From contig NZ_JBQHTK010000015.1 of the NCBI RefSeq assembly GCF_052065755.1, positions 7,015-71,014 of the forward strand: a DNA stretch of 64,000 nt, read 5' to 3'. A program made the position numbers and the translations under genes. Below the pieces are notes generated by a model. The model was given only the letters and a program-made list of their open reading frames with translations. It had not been told where the DNA came from and did no database searches. Below, in pieces: positions 15,630-25,277 of this stretch. Origin of the DNA: Allocoprococcus sp004560705. GTDB lineage: Bacteria; Bacillota; Clostridia; Lachnospirales; Lachnospiraceae. Positions within the stretch are counted from its first letter, which is position 1; the number at the start of each line of letters is the position of its first letter.

Positions 15630-16571
15630 TTAAATGCTGGACTTTCTCAGGTTCGATTCAAACAGTTTGTTATATCCCAGCCAGTCTGTTGTATTCTTAT
15701 CTTTAAAAATCTCGGTCAGTGTCTGCATCTTTGCATCTGTGCAGTCTGCGAAATTAAGTGCCACCGCTTCTGCAAGTGCCGGTTTTTTCGGAGATCCGTA
15801 TTCCAGCTCGCCGTGGTGTGCGATAATGCAGTGCTTCAGTTCGCTTGCCAGTCTTTTCGGGAAATCCGGTATTTCGCGAATCGCATCATCGATCATCTCC
15901 ACACCGATCACAATGTGTCCCAGAAGCTGACCGTCATCTGTATAGTCATTATCAGGGAAAGGAGAAAGTTCCCGAGTCTTTCCGATATCATGGCACATAG
16001 CTGCCGTATAAAGCAGATCTTTACTTAAAATGGAATACGCCCCAGCCATGTATTCACACATTTTCACAACGCTGAGTGTATGTTCCAAAAGACCTCCTGC
16101 AAAGCCATGATGTACTGTCTTTGCTGCTGAATGGCCTTTAAATCTCTTGATAAATGCTTCATCTTTAACAAAATAATACTGAATGATCTGCTGTAAATAT
16201 GGATTCTTAACCTGTGCACCGTAGCGCATCAATTCTTCGTACATTCCATCCACGCTCTTGTCACTGGTCGGCATATAATCGACCGGATTATATTCTCCTT
16301 CTCCTGCAACTCGGAGCTGTTTGATATTCAGCTGCAGATTTCCATTATAACTGATCACATCACCAAACACTTCCACAAAGTCTTTCTCATCATAATCTGC
16401 AATCCCGTTGGAATTCGGGTCCCAGATCTTTCCATCCAGAGTTCCCGTCTTATCCTGCAGCATCAGATTATCGTATGGTTTCCCATTTCTCGTCTCTGCG
16501 CTTCTTTTTCCTTTGCAAAGATAAATTGTTCTAATTGTCTCGCCTTCGTGTAATGTATTGATGTATCTCAT
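15630..16571 (-). CDS. yhaM: 3'-5' exoribonuclease, YhaM family
   Basis: A 313-residue protein with an N-terminal OB-fold nucleic-acid-binding domain (PYDNLMLQDKTGTLDGKIWD). A HD phosphohydrolase domain follows (HHGFAGGLLEHTLSVVKM, AAMCHDIGKTRELS and IIAHHGELEYGSP hold the metal ligands). This OB-HD architecture matches Bacillus YhaM, which trims RNA and DNA 3' ends. AGAGGA precedes the ATG at 16571. It lies between rlmD and the HtrA-like gene in the same direction. Confidence 0.85.
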   Translation of the reverse strand: MRYINTLHEGETIRTIYLCKGKRSAETRNGKPYDNLMLQDKTGTLDGKIWDPNSNGIADYDEKDFVEVFGDVISYNGNLQLNIKQLRVAGEGEYNPVDYMPTSDKSVDGMYEELMRYGAQVKNPYLQQIIQYYFVKDEAFIKRFKGHSAAKTVHHGFAGGLLEHTLSVVKMCEYMAGAYSILSKDLLYTAAMCHDIGKTRELSPFPDNDYTDDGQLLGHIVIGVEMIDDAIREIPDFPKRLASELKHCIIAHHGELEYGSPKKPALAEAVALNFADCTDAKMQTLTEIFKDKNTTDWLGYNKLFESNLRKSSI

Positions 16572-16637
16572 GTCTATCCTCTTTCTAACTTCTTTAAACT
16601 TTCCGGACCCATCCGGTGCCATATTCTTATGGCAATC

Positions 16638-17972
16638 TTATTCTTTGCTTCCTACTGTGACAGTAAATTCTACATCCACATATCCGGAAGCTCCCTGGCG
16701 CTTTCCCTTCACCTTGATCTGCTGCCCGACTTCGCATTCCATCAGACGCTTTCCGTATCCGGAGACCGTCGATATCTGATTCTTATTCAGCTCCACGATC
16801 ACATCTCCGCTCTGAATTCCTGCTTTCATTGCCGGAGAATCTGCTTCGACTTCCTTCACGTAAATGCCTTCCGGAATTCCATCCGTCTCTGCAACACTGT
16901 CAGGTACCTCTACTCCCTTTACTCCCAGATATGGAATTGCTTTCCCATTGGAGAGCTGTTCTATATACTGTTTCAAATCAGAAACCGCATAAGCAGTAAC
17001 CAGATTCATGCTTTCATTATCGGTAATCTTCTGATCGATAATCCCGATAACTTCCCCATTCGTATTAAACAAAACTCCGCTTCCTCCCGGAGCTGCCGCT
17101 ATATCAGTCGTAAGCAGCCTGTACTCACCGTCCGCCACGGCCACCCGGTTTTTCACAGAACTGATAATGCCATATCCGGTACCTCCCGCGTATCCAAATT
17201 GTTTGCCAAGTGCAATTACAGGGTCTCCTTTTCCTACAATGTTGGAGTTTCCAAGCGTTGCCGCGACAATCTGCCCTGCTGTCGAACTGGAAAGCAGCCT
17301 TCGTTCAACAGAGAATACTGCCATTCCCAGATTTCGATCCTGTTTCTTTAGTGATGCCGGATACGTTACACCGTCTGAAAATGTCACATTCAGGCTTTGG
17401 GCATCCTTCATGATTCTCGCAGGTGCCAGAATTATGATTTCCAGTGCATTCTCCCATACAATGGTGCCGGAAACACTGTTCACATCATCATAGACAATAT
17501 TTTCCCAGTTATCCTCATTCTTTACTGCACTGACCTCCACGACACATTTGTTTGCCTGAGAAGCCACCTGATAGAGTGCCCGGCTCATTTCCCGGTAATT
17601 ATCGACCGTCAGGGCAGGATATGTAACCGCTTCTTCCTGCTGTACGTCTCCTTCTCCTTCCCCCGTCGGATCCTTCTCCGTCACATCTTCATCCGTATCT
17701 TCGGGAATCGAAACGGTGCCGCTTTTTCCTGAAAAAATAACTTCTGCCCACGGTCTTGCCGCACAAAATGCCAGACAGGCAGTAAGACCGAATATCAAGC
17801 CTTTGCCTGCTGTTTTACAGATTATATTTCTTAGCTTTTCCCCAGTCATCTGTTCATCTTTAAACGTCTCCTGAAGAAAAGAATAATGTTCCTCTTCTTC
17901 ATGATCGGACGCTTCCGGATTCTGTGACATAGATTCTTGCACTTTCTGATCTTCATCCCGCTTTTTGAACAT
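16638..17972 (-). CDS. HtrA/DegP-like protein with PDZ domain, catalytic triad degenerate
   Basis: A 444-residue protein: acidic cytoplasmic head, one transmembrane helix (about 58 to 74), acidic linker, trypsin-like domain (about 135 to 315) and C-terminal PDZ (about 330 to 440). The catalytic Ser is kept in TDIAAAPGGSGVLFNTNGEV (Ser298). However, the segment that normally reads T-N-x-H-V is ILAPARIM, with Arg at the His position, and the segment that normally reads D-L-A-V is NLGMAVFSV, with no Asp at the expected site. It is therefore probably not a protease but a surface-facing binding or sensing protein. AGGAG precedes the ATG. It is divergent from mutS2. Confidence 0.85.
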   Translation of the reverse strand: MFKKRDEDQKVQESMSQNPEASDHEEEEHYSFLQETFKDEQMTGEKLRNIICKTAGKGLIFGLTACLAFCAARPWAEVIFSGKSGTVSIPEDTDEDVTEKDPTGEGEGDVQQEEAVTYPALTVDNYREMSRALYQVASQANKCVVEVSAVKNEDNWENIVYDDVNSVSGTIVWENALEIIILAPARIMKDAQSLNVTFSDGVTYPASLKKQDRNLGMAVFSVERRLLSSSTAGQIVAATLGNSNIVGKGDPVIALGKQFGYAGGTGYGIISSVKNRVAVADGEYRLLTTDIAAAPGGSGVLFNTNGEVIGIIDQKITDNESMNLVTAYAVSDLKQYIEQLSNGKAIPYLGVKGVEVPDSVAETDGIPEGIYVKEVEADSPAMKAGIQSGDVIVELNKNQISTVSGYGKRLMECEVGQQIKVKGKRQGASGYVDVEFTVTVGSKE

Positions 17973-18130
17973 GTTATTTCTCCTTCAATTCAAAGCGTTT
18001 CGTTCAATGCTCTCTTTAGTAGTATACATGATTCTGCTTCAATGTTCAATGATAATAAATTTATCCTTTTCACTTTCATTTCCAATATAAATACTGTAGA
18101 ATAGAAACAGATAAAATATGAGGTGTAATT

Positions 18131-20506
18131 ATGAATAAGAAAACTTTATATAAACTTGAATTTGATAAAATCATTAATATGCTCACAGAACATGCTTCCT
18201 CCCCGGGAGGAAAACAGGCCTGTCAGAAGCTGAAACCGATGACTGACATCGGAGCGATTGAAACCGCCCAGGAACAGACTGCCGCGGCATTTACCCGAAT
18301 CATCAAGAAAGGTCATCTTTCTTTCAGCGGATGCTATGCTGTGACCGATTCCCTGAAACGACTGGAAATCGGCAGTGCGTTAAATGCAGCGGAACTTCTT
18401 CGAATCGGAAAGCTTCTGAAAGTGGCAGCACGGGCAAAGGTTTACGGCAAACACGATACTGTGGAAGAATGCGCGGATTGCCTGGATGCATACTTTGAAC
18501 AGATTTCTCCGCTTGCCCCGGTCTGCGCCGAAATTGATCGTTGTATTATCAGCGAAGACGAAATCAGCGATGATGCCAGTTCAAAGCTGAAGCAGATACG
18601 CCGCAGCATTTCTGGAATGAATGACAAAATCCATTCCACATTAAACGGACTGTTAAACGGCTCACTTCGTTCCTATTTGCAGGATGCCATCATCACGATG
18701 CGTGGTGACCGGTATTGCCTTCCGGTGAAAGCAGAGTACCGCAGTCAGGTACAGGGCATGATCCACGATCAATCCTCTACCGGCTCTACTTTGTTCATCG
18801 AACCAATGGCGGTTGTAAAATTGAATAACGATTTGAAGGAGCTTTATGCCCAGGAACAGGAGGAAATTCAGGTCATTCTCGCCCGGATCAGTGCGGATGT
18901 GGCTGAATATACCGAAGAGATCCGCACCGATTACCGCGTCATGACCGAACTGGATATGATTTTTGCAAAAGGTGCTCTGGCACTGGATATGAACGCAAGT
19001 CGTCCCACTTTTAATACAAAAGGGCGAATCCGAATCCGTGAGGGTCGACATCCTCTTCTTGACAAGAAAAAAGTTGTGCCGATCAGTGTTACGTTAGGAG
19101 ATACTTTTGATCTGCTCATCGTCACAGGACCAAATACCGGCGGCAAGACGGTTTCTTTGAAAACGGTTGGGCTGTTTACTCTGATGGGGCAGGCCGGACT
19201 TCACATTCCGGCACTTGACCGTTCAGAACTTTCTGTATTCCGGCAGGTTTTCGCGGATATTGGGGATGAGCAGAGCATCGAACAGTCTCTGAGTACGTTT
19301 TCTTCCCACATGACGAACATCGTATCGTTCTTGAAACACGTAGATGAAGATTCGCTGGTACTTTTCGATGAGCTTGGCGCAGGAACAGATCCGACAGAAG
19401 GTGCTGCACTTGCCATTGCAATTTTGTCTTATCTGCATAATCGGGGAATTCGCACCATGGCTACCACACACTACAGCGAACTGAAGGTATTTGCACTCTC
19501 GACACCGGGCGTGGAAAATGCCTGCTGCGAGTTCGATGTTGAAACCTTAAGTCCCACCTACCATCTACTGATCGGAATTCCCGGAAAGAGTAACGCGTTT
19601 GCAATTTCTGAGAAGCTCGGACTCCCCTCTTACATCATTCAGGATGCCAAAAGCCGTCTGAGTGAGGAGGACGAATCCTTTGAGGATCTGCTGACCGATC
19701 TGGAGGCAAGCCGCAAAACCATTGAAAAAGAGCGGGATGAAGTTGCTTCCTACCGTCGGGAGATGGAACGCATGAAATCCGAAATGAAGATCAAGCAGGA
19801 TAAACTGGACGCACAGCGCGACAAGATTCTCCGGGAAGCCAACGAAAAAGCAAGCGCTATTGTAAGAGAAGCGAAGGATTTTGCCGATGAGACTATGAAA
19901 AATTTCCGCAAATTCGGCAAGGAAAATGTGTCTGCTGCCGAGATGGAGAAAGAACGGGAACGCATCCGTAAACAACTGGCAAAGACACAGAATTCTTCCC
20001 GTATCGAACCGGCAAAACCGAAAAAGGAGCACAAGGCTTCTGATTTCCACCTCGGAGATTCCGTCAAGGTACTCAGTATGAATCTTACCGGAACAGTGAG
20101 CTCCCTTCCTGACGCAAAAGGTAATCTTTTCGTACAGATGGGAATCTTGCGCTCCCAGGTATCCATGTCGGACCTTGAAATCATTGAAGAACCACTGACA
20201 ATTACCGCAAAGCAGATGCGGCGTACTTCCAGCGGCAAAATGAAAATGAACAAATCCATGCACATCAGTTCCGAGATTAATCTTCTCGGTAAAACGGTGG
20301 ATGAAGCCGTTGCCGAACTCGACAAATACCTGGATGATGCGTATCTTGCCCATTTAAGCCCGGTCCGCATTGTACACGGAAAGGGAACCGGTGCACTGCG
20401 CAATGGCATCCATCAATATCTGCGCCGTCAAAAGCATGTCAAATCCTTCCGTCTCGGAGCATTTGGCGAGGGAGATGCCGGTGTAACGATTGTAGAATTC
20501 AAATAA
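18131..20506 (+). CDS. mutS2: MutS2 (ribosome-rescue/recombination ATPase with Smr domain)
   Basis: A 791-residue protein of usual length. It has a helical core, then the MutS ATPase with Walker A TGPNTGGKTVSLK (residues 333 to 340) and Walker B VLFDELGAGTDPTEGAALA. A long coiled coil (about 515 to 630, rich in Glu/Lys/Arg) follows, then a KOW-like segment and a C-terminal Smr nuclease domain (VRIVHGKGTGALRNGI). The family lacks the mismatch-recognition domain of MutS. It acts on stalled ribosomes or on recombination intermediates, depending on the study. GAGGTG lies 7 nt before the ATG. Confidence 0.95.
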   Translation: MNKKTLYKLEFDKIINMLTEHASSPGGKQACQKLKPMTDIGAIETAQEQTAAAFTRIIKKGHLSFSGCYAVTDSLKRLEIGSALNAAELLRIGKLLKVAARAKVYGKHDTVEECADCLDAYFEQISPLAPVCAEIDRCIISEDEISDDASSKLKQIRRSISGMNDKIHSTLNGLLNGSLRSYLQDAIITMRGDRYCLPVKAEYRSQVQGMIHDQSSTGSTLFIEPMAVVKLNNDLKELYAQEQEEIQVILARISADVAEYTEEIRTDYRVMTELDMIFAKGALALDMNASRPTFNTKGRIRIREGRHPLLDKKKVVPISVTLGDTFDLLIVTGPNTGGKTVSLKTVGLFTLMGQAGLHIPALDRSELSVFRQVFADIGDEQSIEQSLSTFSSHMTNIVSFLKHVDEDSLVLFDELGAGTDPTEGAALAIAILSYLHNRGIRTMATTHYSELKVFALSTPGVENACCEFDVETLSPTYHLLIGIPGKSNAFAISEKLGLPSYIIQDAKSRLSEEDESFEDLLTDLEASRKTIEKERDEVASYRREMERMKSEMKIKQDKLDAQRDKILREANEKASAIVREAKDFADETMKNFRKFGKENVSAAEMEKERERIRKQLAKTQNSSRIEPAKPKKEHKASDFHLGDSVKVLSMNLTGTVSSLPDAKGNLFVQMGILRSQVSMSDLEIIEEPLTITAKQMRRTSSGKMKMNKSMHISSEINLLGKTVDEAVAELDKYLDDAYLAHLSPVRIVHGKGTGALRNGIHQYLRRQKHVKSFRLGAFGEGDAGVTIVEFK

Positions 20507-20560
20507 GACTGTGCGAACAGTAAACCACAGGTATGCTATCTCATTGAAAGGACATAAATC

Positions 20561-21265
20561 ATGGTAACAAAACAGAAAATTTTAATTGTAGATGATGATG
20601 AAAATATTGCAGAGCTGATTTCTCTCTACCTGACGAAGGAATGCTTTGACACAATGATGGTACACGATGGTGAAGATGCTCTGACTGCGTTTGACAGCTA
20701 CCATCCGAACTTAGTTCTTCTGGATCTCATGCTTCCGGGAATTGACGGCTATCAGGTATGTCGTGAAATCCGCAGCAAATCCAGCACTCCGATCATCATG
20801 CTCTCTGCAAAAGGGGAGGTTTTCGATAAAGTACTCGGTCTGGAACTCGGAGCTGATGATTACGTACTCAAACCCTTTGATTCCAAAGAGCTGGTCGCAC
20901 GTATCAAAGCTGTTTTAAGACGTTATCACCCTGCAAAATCGGAACAAAATATTCCGGACCGTGGAAAATGTGTGGAATACCCCGGCATCGTGATCAATCT
21001 TACCAACTATTCCGTCATGGTGGACGGTGTAAATGTTGACATGCCGCCGAAGGAGCTGGAACTTCTGTATTTTCTTGCTTCTTCTCCCAATCAGGTATTT
21101 ACCAGGGAACAGCTTCTGGATCAGATTTGGGGATATGAATACATCGGAGATACCCGCACGGTCGACGTACACATCAAACGTCTTCGTGAAAAGATAAAGG
21201 ACCATCCGTCCTGGAGACTGAGCACGGTCTGGGGCATAGGCTATAAATTCGAGGTGAAAGAATGA
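20561..21265 (+). CDS. OmpR/PhoB-type response regulator
   Basis: A 234-residue protein. The receiver domain has the acidic pocket IVDDDENIAE, the phosphoacceptor Asp55 (LLDLMLPGIDG) and the Lys in DDYVLKPFD. A winged-helix output domain follows (VFTREQLLDQIWGYEYIGD, then RTVDVHIKRLREKI). Its stop overlaps the start of the histidine kinase by 4 bp (ATGA), so the two are translationally coupled. GAAAGGAC lies upstream of the ATG. Confidence 0.95.
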   Translation: MVTKQKILIVDDDENIAELISLYLTKECFDTMMVHDGEDALTAFDSYHPNLVLLDLMLPGIDGYQVCREIRSKSSTPIIMLSAKGEVFDKVLGLELGADDYVLKPFDSKELVARIKAVLRRYHPAKSEQNIPDRGKCVEYPGIVINLTNYSVMVDGVNVDMPPKELELLYFLASSPNQVFTREQLLDQIWGYEYIGDTRTVDVHIKRLREKIKDHPSWRLSTVWGIGYKFEVKE

Positions 21266-22668
21266 AAAGTACTCTCTACATGAAATTTGTGCTTTTATAT
21301 GCTATTTTCGGATTTTTGAGTCTTTTTACGGTAAGTGCACTTTCATCGACACTGACTTCCAGTTATCTGGAACGTGAGATATCGGGAAATTTATATCAGG
21401 AGGCGAATCTGGTCACCTCCGACTATCTTCCAAGATATTTTTCGGAACAGATTTCTACCGCGGATGTCTACACACAGCTGAACGGAATGCGCTCTTATCT
21501 GGATTCAACGATCTGGTTTGTTGACAAAGAAGGAAACATGATCGCATCTGCCAAAAGCGAAAATGCTTCCTATATTCCTTCTTACATTGAGGATTTTGAT
21601 CCGGCTGAAGCGGGAAGCAGTCAGTATCTGATTGGTGATTATCACGGATATTTTGATCAGAAAATGATCACTGTGATCGCACCTGTAACACAGAAATTTT
21701 CTACCAAGGGGTATCTGCTGATCCATAAGCCTTATCGCGACATAGATCAAAGTCGTTCCATCATTACCCGGAACACCGCAATTATAGTTTTAGTTGTATA
21801 TTTGTTGTCTTTCATGATTTTTATGGGAATACATTTTTTCATCTACCGTCCGCTCTGTAAAATCACGGATGCCGCCAAGCAATATGCTTCCGGCAATCTG
21901 GACGTCGTGATTCCGGTTGATACTCAGGATGAAATGGGCTACCTGTCCGCTTCCCTGAATTACATGTCTTCTCAACTAAAAGATATGGAAGATTACCAGA
22001 AAAAATTTGTGGCGAATGTCTCACACGATTTCCGTTCCCCTCTGACTTCCATCAAAGGTTACGTGGAAGCCATGGCCGATGGCACAATCCCTCCGGAAAT
22101 GCAGGATAAATACTTGAAGATCATTCTGTTCGAAACGGAACGTCTGACAGATCTTACCCGAGATTTGCTCACCTTGAACGAATTTGACACCAAAGACCTT
22201 CTTCTGGATAAGACATCTTTCGATATTCATGAAGTCATACGAAACACAGCCGAATCCTTCGAAGGAACCTGCACGGCAAAGAAAATTACGATTGAGCTTC
22301 TGTTTGCTTCTCGCAAACTGCATGTTTATGCTGACAAACGCAAAATCCAACAGGTACTCTACAACCTTCTGGACAATGCAATTAAGTTCAGCGGCACGGA
22401 TTCCTCGATTACCGTCGAAACCACTGAGCGCGGAGAAAAAGTGTTCGTTTCTGTAAAAGATAACGGAATCGGCATTCCCAGATCCAGTCTGAATAAGATA
22501 TGGGAACGTTTCTATAAAACAGACGCTTCACGGGGGAAAGACAAAAAAGGAACCGGACTTGGTCTTTCCATCGTAAAAGAAATCATCCAGGCTCACAATG
22601 AAAACATCAACGTGATCAGTACAGAAGGCGTTGGAACTGAATTTATTTTCTCTTTGCAGAGAGGATAA
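21262..22668 (+). CDS. HAMP-domain sensor histidine kinase
   Basis: A 468-residue membrane kinase. One transmembrane helix lies at about 8 to 30 and another at about 172 to 195, with an extracytoplasmic sensor of roughly 140 residues between. A HAMP domain follows (YRPLCKITDAAKQYASGNLD), then the HisKA box with phosphorylated His255 (NVSHDFRSPLTSIKG) and the HATPase domain (DNAIKFS, VKDNGIGIP, GTGLGLSIVKEI). It pairs with the regulator it overlaps. The signal is unknown. A terminator follows directly. Confidence 0.95.
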   Translation: MKSTLYMKFVLLYAIFGFLSLFTVSALSSTLTSSYLEREISGNLYQEANLVTSDYLPRYFSEQISTADVYTQLNGMRSYLDSTIWFVDKEGNMIASAKSENASYIPSYIEDFDPAEAGSSQYLIGDYHGYFDQKMITVIAPVTQKFSTKGYLLIHKPYRDIDQSRSIITRNTAIIVLVVYLLSFMIFMGIHFFIYRPLCKITDAAKQYASGNLDVVIPVDTQDEMGYLSASLNYMSSQLKDMEDYQKKFVANVSHDFRSPLTSIKGYVEAMADGTIPPEMQDKYLKIILFETERLTDLTRDLLTLNEFDTKDLLLDKTSFDIHEVIRNTAESFEGTCTAKKITIELLFASRKLHVYADKRKIQQVLYNLLDNAIKFSGTDSSITVETTERGEKVFVSVKDNGIGIPRSSLNKIWERFYKTDASRGKDKKGTGLGLSIVKEIIQAHNENINVISTEGVGTEFIFSLQRG

Positions 22669-22670
22669 AG

Positions 22671-22723
22671 AAACCCGCCGTATCCCGATCCAGCTTCTCG
22701 CTGAGTCTTGATACGGCGGGTTT
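22671..22723. terminator. Bidirectional terminator after the two-component pair
   Basis: A 14-bp perfect stem (AAACCCGCCGTATC / GATACGGCGGGTTT) with an inner loop, followed by TTCC on plus and by TTTCTTTATCC on minus. It separates the kinase gene from the convergent binding-protein gene. Confidence 0.85.
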
Positions 22724-22760
22724 TCCTATAGCTAATCATGTCTGACTGATTCTCTGATTG

Positions 22761-23984
22761 TTAATACATCATTTTCTGAATTGCTTCGCTGTCCATATTA
22801 TCTCTTGTCACCCAGGTGAATCCTGCATTCACTTCTGCTTCATTGCCCTGACTGAGGATCGCGCGTGCGCAGGCTACGACTGTAGCGTAACCGATTCCGT
22901 ATGGATTCTGAACAATCAAGCCATCCAATGAACCTTCTTCCAGACGCTCCAGCTGTTCCTTTCCGCCATCAAAGCTGACCACTTTGACATCATTTCCATC
23001 CAACTCCTCCAGAACACTGAGTACCAGTTTTGCCGTCGTTTCATTCGTTGTATAGATTCCCTTCACATCCGGGTGTTTTTCCAATATATACTTCACTGCA
23101 TCTTCCTGAGTCATACTTGCAGCAGCCTCGTCCACGTCCGGAGTATCACTGTCTTCACCATCTTTCTCCGGCTCGCTGCTGCCATTGTCCTCTGTCTTAT
23201 CTTCTTCTTTTTGTTCCAGTTCAATCTGCTTCTGTAAATCTTCCAGATCATCCAGGTGATACTTTTCTACCACCTGCACATTCGAATGCTTCTGCTGAAT
23301 CGTATTTTGGAATCCTTCTTCTCTCTCTTTTGCTGAGGTTGATTTGTTATCATGCATCACAGCAATTACTTCGCCCTCATTATCAATCATATCGCAAAGC
23401 TTATTCGCCGCCATGGCCGCTGCTTCCATGTTATTTGTATCGATCATACATACGATATCCTGATAATCTGTCCCCGAATCAAATGCTACTACCGGAATTC
23501 CATTTTCAGCCGCCAGATCAAACTGTACTTCACAGGCCCCAGAGTCAACTGCCGCAATTCCTATTGCTGACGGATAGCGTGCCAGTTCTTCATCCAGAAT
23601 ATTTACCTGGTCATCCACATCATCTTCCATCGCCGGTGCAGAATACGTCAGCTTGACTTTATCATCACCCTTATATCCCAACATACTGTTCATATCATCA
23701 ATGGCTCTCTGAGCTCCTGCCTTGATTTCTGTCCAATAAGCAGATGAACTGCCTCTTCCAATAATGGAAATGCTTGTTCCCTTCTCAAGCGTAAGCCCCT
23801 GTACATTTCCATAAGCCATCGGCTGCAATACATCCAGATTGCTCTGCTTTTCATTGGTCTGCACTTCTGTCTTATTCGTAGCAGTATTGCTGTCATTTCC
23901 AGTATTCTGCGCCTGTTCACTGCATCCCATTACAAACAAAGATACGCACAAGATCACAGCTAAACTATTCCATCGTTTTCTCAT
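22761..23984 (-). CDS. Sugar-type (RbsB/LacI-fold) substrate-binding lipoprotein
   Basis: A 407-residue lipoprotein. Signal VILCVSLFVMGCSEQ has the lipobox Cys near residue 21. A periplasmic-binding-protein type 1 fold follows (SISIIGRGSSSAYWTEIKAG, AAENGIPVVAFDSGTDY, DVKGIYTTNETTAKLVL, VVSFDGGKEQL). Unusually, a very acidic insert (residues roughly 260 to 295, rich in Glu, Asp, Ser and Pro) interrupts the second lobe. No ABC permease or ATPase is adjacent. It converges on the two-component system, which suggests it may act as a receptor for that kinase; this is inference. The start at 23984 is preferred, with GAGCGAGG upstream. Confidence 0.85.
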   Translation of the reverse strand: MRKRWNSLAVILCVSLFVMGCSEQAQNTGNDSNTATNKTEVQTNEKQSNLDVLQPMAYGNVQGLTLEKGTSISIIGRGSSSAYWTEIKAGAQRAIDDMNSMLGYKGDDKVKLTYSAPAMEDDVDDQVNILDEELARYPSAIGIAAVDSGACEVQFDLAAENGIPVVAFDSGTDYQDIVCMIDTNNMEAAAMAANKLCDMIDNEGEVIAVMHDNKSTSAKEREEGFQNTIQQKHSNVQVVEKYHLDDLEDLQKQIELEQKEEDKTEDNGSSEPEKDGEDSDTPDVDEAAASMTQEDAVKYILEKHPDVKGIYTTNETTAKLVLSVLEELDGNDVKVVSFDGGKEQLERLEEGSLDGLIVQNPYGIGYATVVACARAILSQGNEAEVNAGFTWVTRDNMDSEAIQKMMY

Positions 23985-24209
23985 ATAACCTCGCTCCATT
24001 TCGTCTGTCCAGTATTCTTTCTCTTCGTGTAAATATCAAGTTCGACTCGGCAGAACCGTAAATCCGCTTGTTCATATACTAACCACTATACACCAAAACC
24101 CTAAAAATGGGGAGAAATTTTTTCTTAAGATTTCGTAAAGATTCTATGCATAATTTACAAAAATATGAGCAAGGTTATGCAATGTTCATAATTTAAAGCA
24201 TAAATTCCC

Positions 24210-24238
24210 TTGTATATTTACGAATGATGTATTAGAAT
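24210..24238 (+). promoter_or_regulatory. Promoter of the ferredoxin gene
   Basis: A -35 TTGTAT (24210-24215) and a -10 TAGAAT (24233-24238) are separated by exactly 17 bp, about 50 bp before the ferredoxin ATG. Confidence 0.7.
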
Positions 24239-24288
24239 AGAATCATGCTGAACAGCAAAACTTTTATATAAAAGGAGGATACATAACT

Positions 24289-24459
24289 ATGGCACATGTA
24301 ATTTCTGATGAATGTGTAAGCTGTGGCGCTTGCGAAAGCGAATGCCCAGTAGGAGCTATCGCTATGGGTGATGATCATATGCAGATCAACGCTGACGCTT
24401 GTGTTGATTGCGGCGCTTGCGAAGCAGCTTGTCCTACAGGAGCTATCAGCGCTGAATAA
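24289..24459 (+). CDS. 2[4Fe-4S] ferredoxin
   Basis: A 56-codon gene starting MAHVISDECVSCGACESECP. It contains two classical C-x2-C-x2-C-x3-C-P motifs (ECVSCGACESECPVGA and ACVDCGACEAACPTGA), the clostridial 8Fe ferredoxin pattern. It carries low-potential electrons in the cytoplasm for hydrogenase, PFOR and similar enzymes. AAAGGAGG lies 9 nt before the ATG, with a good promoter upstream and a terminator downstream, so it forms a single-gene unit. Codon choice is strongly biased, as for a highly expressed gene. Confidence 0.96.
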   Translation: MAHVISDECVSCGACESECPVGAIAMGDDHMQINADACVDCGACEAACPTGAISAE

Positions 24460-24494
24460 TCAGCTTTCTGCAACTCTGATGTAGCAAAGTAAAA

Positions 24495-24526
24495 GGCAGT
24501 GGATTTTAGAATCCGCTGCCTTTTTT
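24495..24526 (+). terminator. Rho-independent terminator of the ferredoxin gene
   Basis: An 11-bp perfect stem (GGCAGTGGATT / AATCCGCTGCC, one G-T pair) with loop TTAG, followed by TTTTTT. Confidence 0.9.
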
Positions 24527-24652
24527 GCAGGATTTGTCGAACGATTTTTCCTCCATTTTCAATATTCTATGCTACAATGTAAGTGTTACATGTACTAGCT
24601 TCAGAAACTTTTTTGTTTTCTGAAGGTCATTAATAGAATAAGGGGGTATCGT

Positions 24653-25249
24653 ATGGGCGACGTTCATTATATGATATCAGAAGCGGCAAAACAAGTAGGC
24701 GTGGAATCCCACGTCCTGCGTTATTGGGAAGAAGAACTGAATCTCCCGATCGGACGCACTGATATGGGGCATCGACACTATACGAAGGAGGATATACAGC
24801 TTTTTTGCTGTATCAAAGAACTGAAAAATCAGGGTATACAACTAAAGGATCTTAAAGGATTAATTCCTGACCTGATTCGTACCCGGGAAATACTGAAAGC
24901 CAAAAATAATCACCCCAAAGAAGATCCGGATCTTAAAGGCCGAACCTCTGAGCCACTTCCTTCTGAAAGCGGTACCGGCACTCCCGTCCAGGACCCAACT
25001 CTTGCATTTCGCGCAGTAGTACAGGAAATCATTACCGGAAACAATAAAGTTCTGGAAGAGCTCATTACCAGAAGTGTCTCTGAAAAAGTAAACAAAAACA
25101 TGGATTTTCTTCTTCAGGCGAAAGAGCGCCAGGAAGAAGACCGGTTTCGAAAACTGGATCACTTGATCCGGCAACAGCAGAATAGTCGACGCGAGGCAGC
25201 AAGACCTGCTCCTGTACGATATCTGCACAAAATCTTTGGAGAAACCTAA
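24653..25249 (+). CDS. MerR-family regulator with long C-terminal helix
   Basis: A 198-residue protein. The N-terminal MerR winged helix is YMISEAAKQVGVESHVLRYW, then RRTD-like wing DMGHRHYTKEDI. A variable linker follows (residues about 85 to 120, Pro/Ser rich), then a charged C-terminal helix (LLQAKERQEEDRFRKLDHLI). It has no Cys effector pocket, so it resembles the structural/RacA-like branch rather than metal sensors. AAGGGGG lies 6 nt before the ATG. Its leader contains a CTTCAGAAAC / GTTTTCTGAAG hairpin at about 24599-24626 without a T-tract. Confidence 0.85.
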   Translation: MGDVHYMISEAAKQVGVESHVLRYWEEELNLPIGRTDMGHRHYTKEDIQLFCCIKELKNQGIQLKDLKGLIPDLIRTREILKAKNNHPKEDPDLKGRTSEPLPSESGTGTPVQDPTLAFRAVVQEIITGNNKVLEELITRSVSEKVNKNMDFLLQAKERQEEDRFRKLDHLIRQQQNSRREAARPAPVRYLHKIFGET

Positions 25250-25277
25250 ATCTTATTTTCATATTAGGCACTTACAC

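Noticed and set aside
19565..20353. 262-codon minus-strand reading inside mutS2
   Set aside because: Antisense of the coiled-coil and Smr region; no ribosome binding site.
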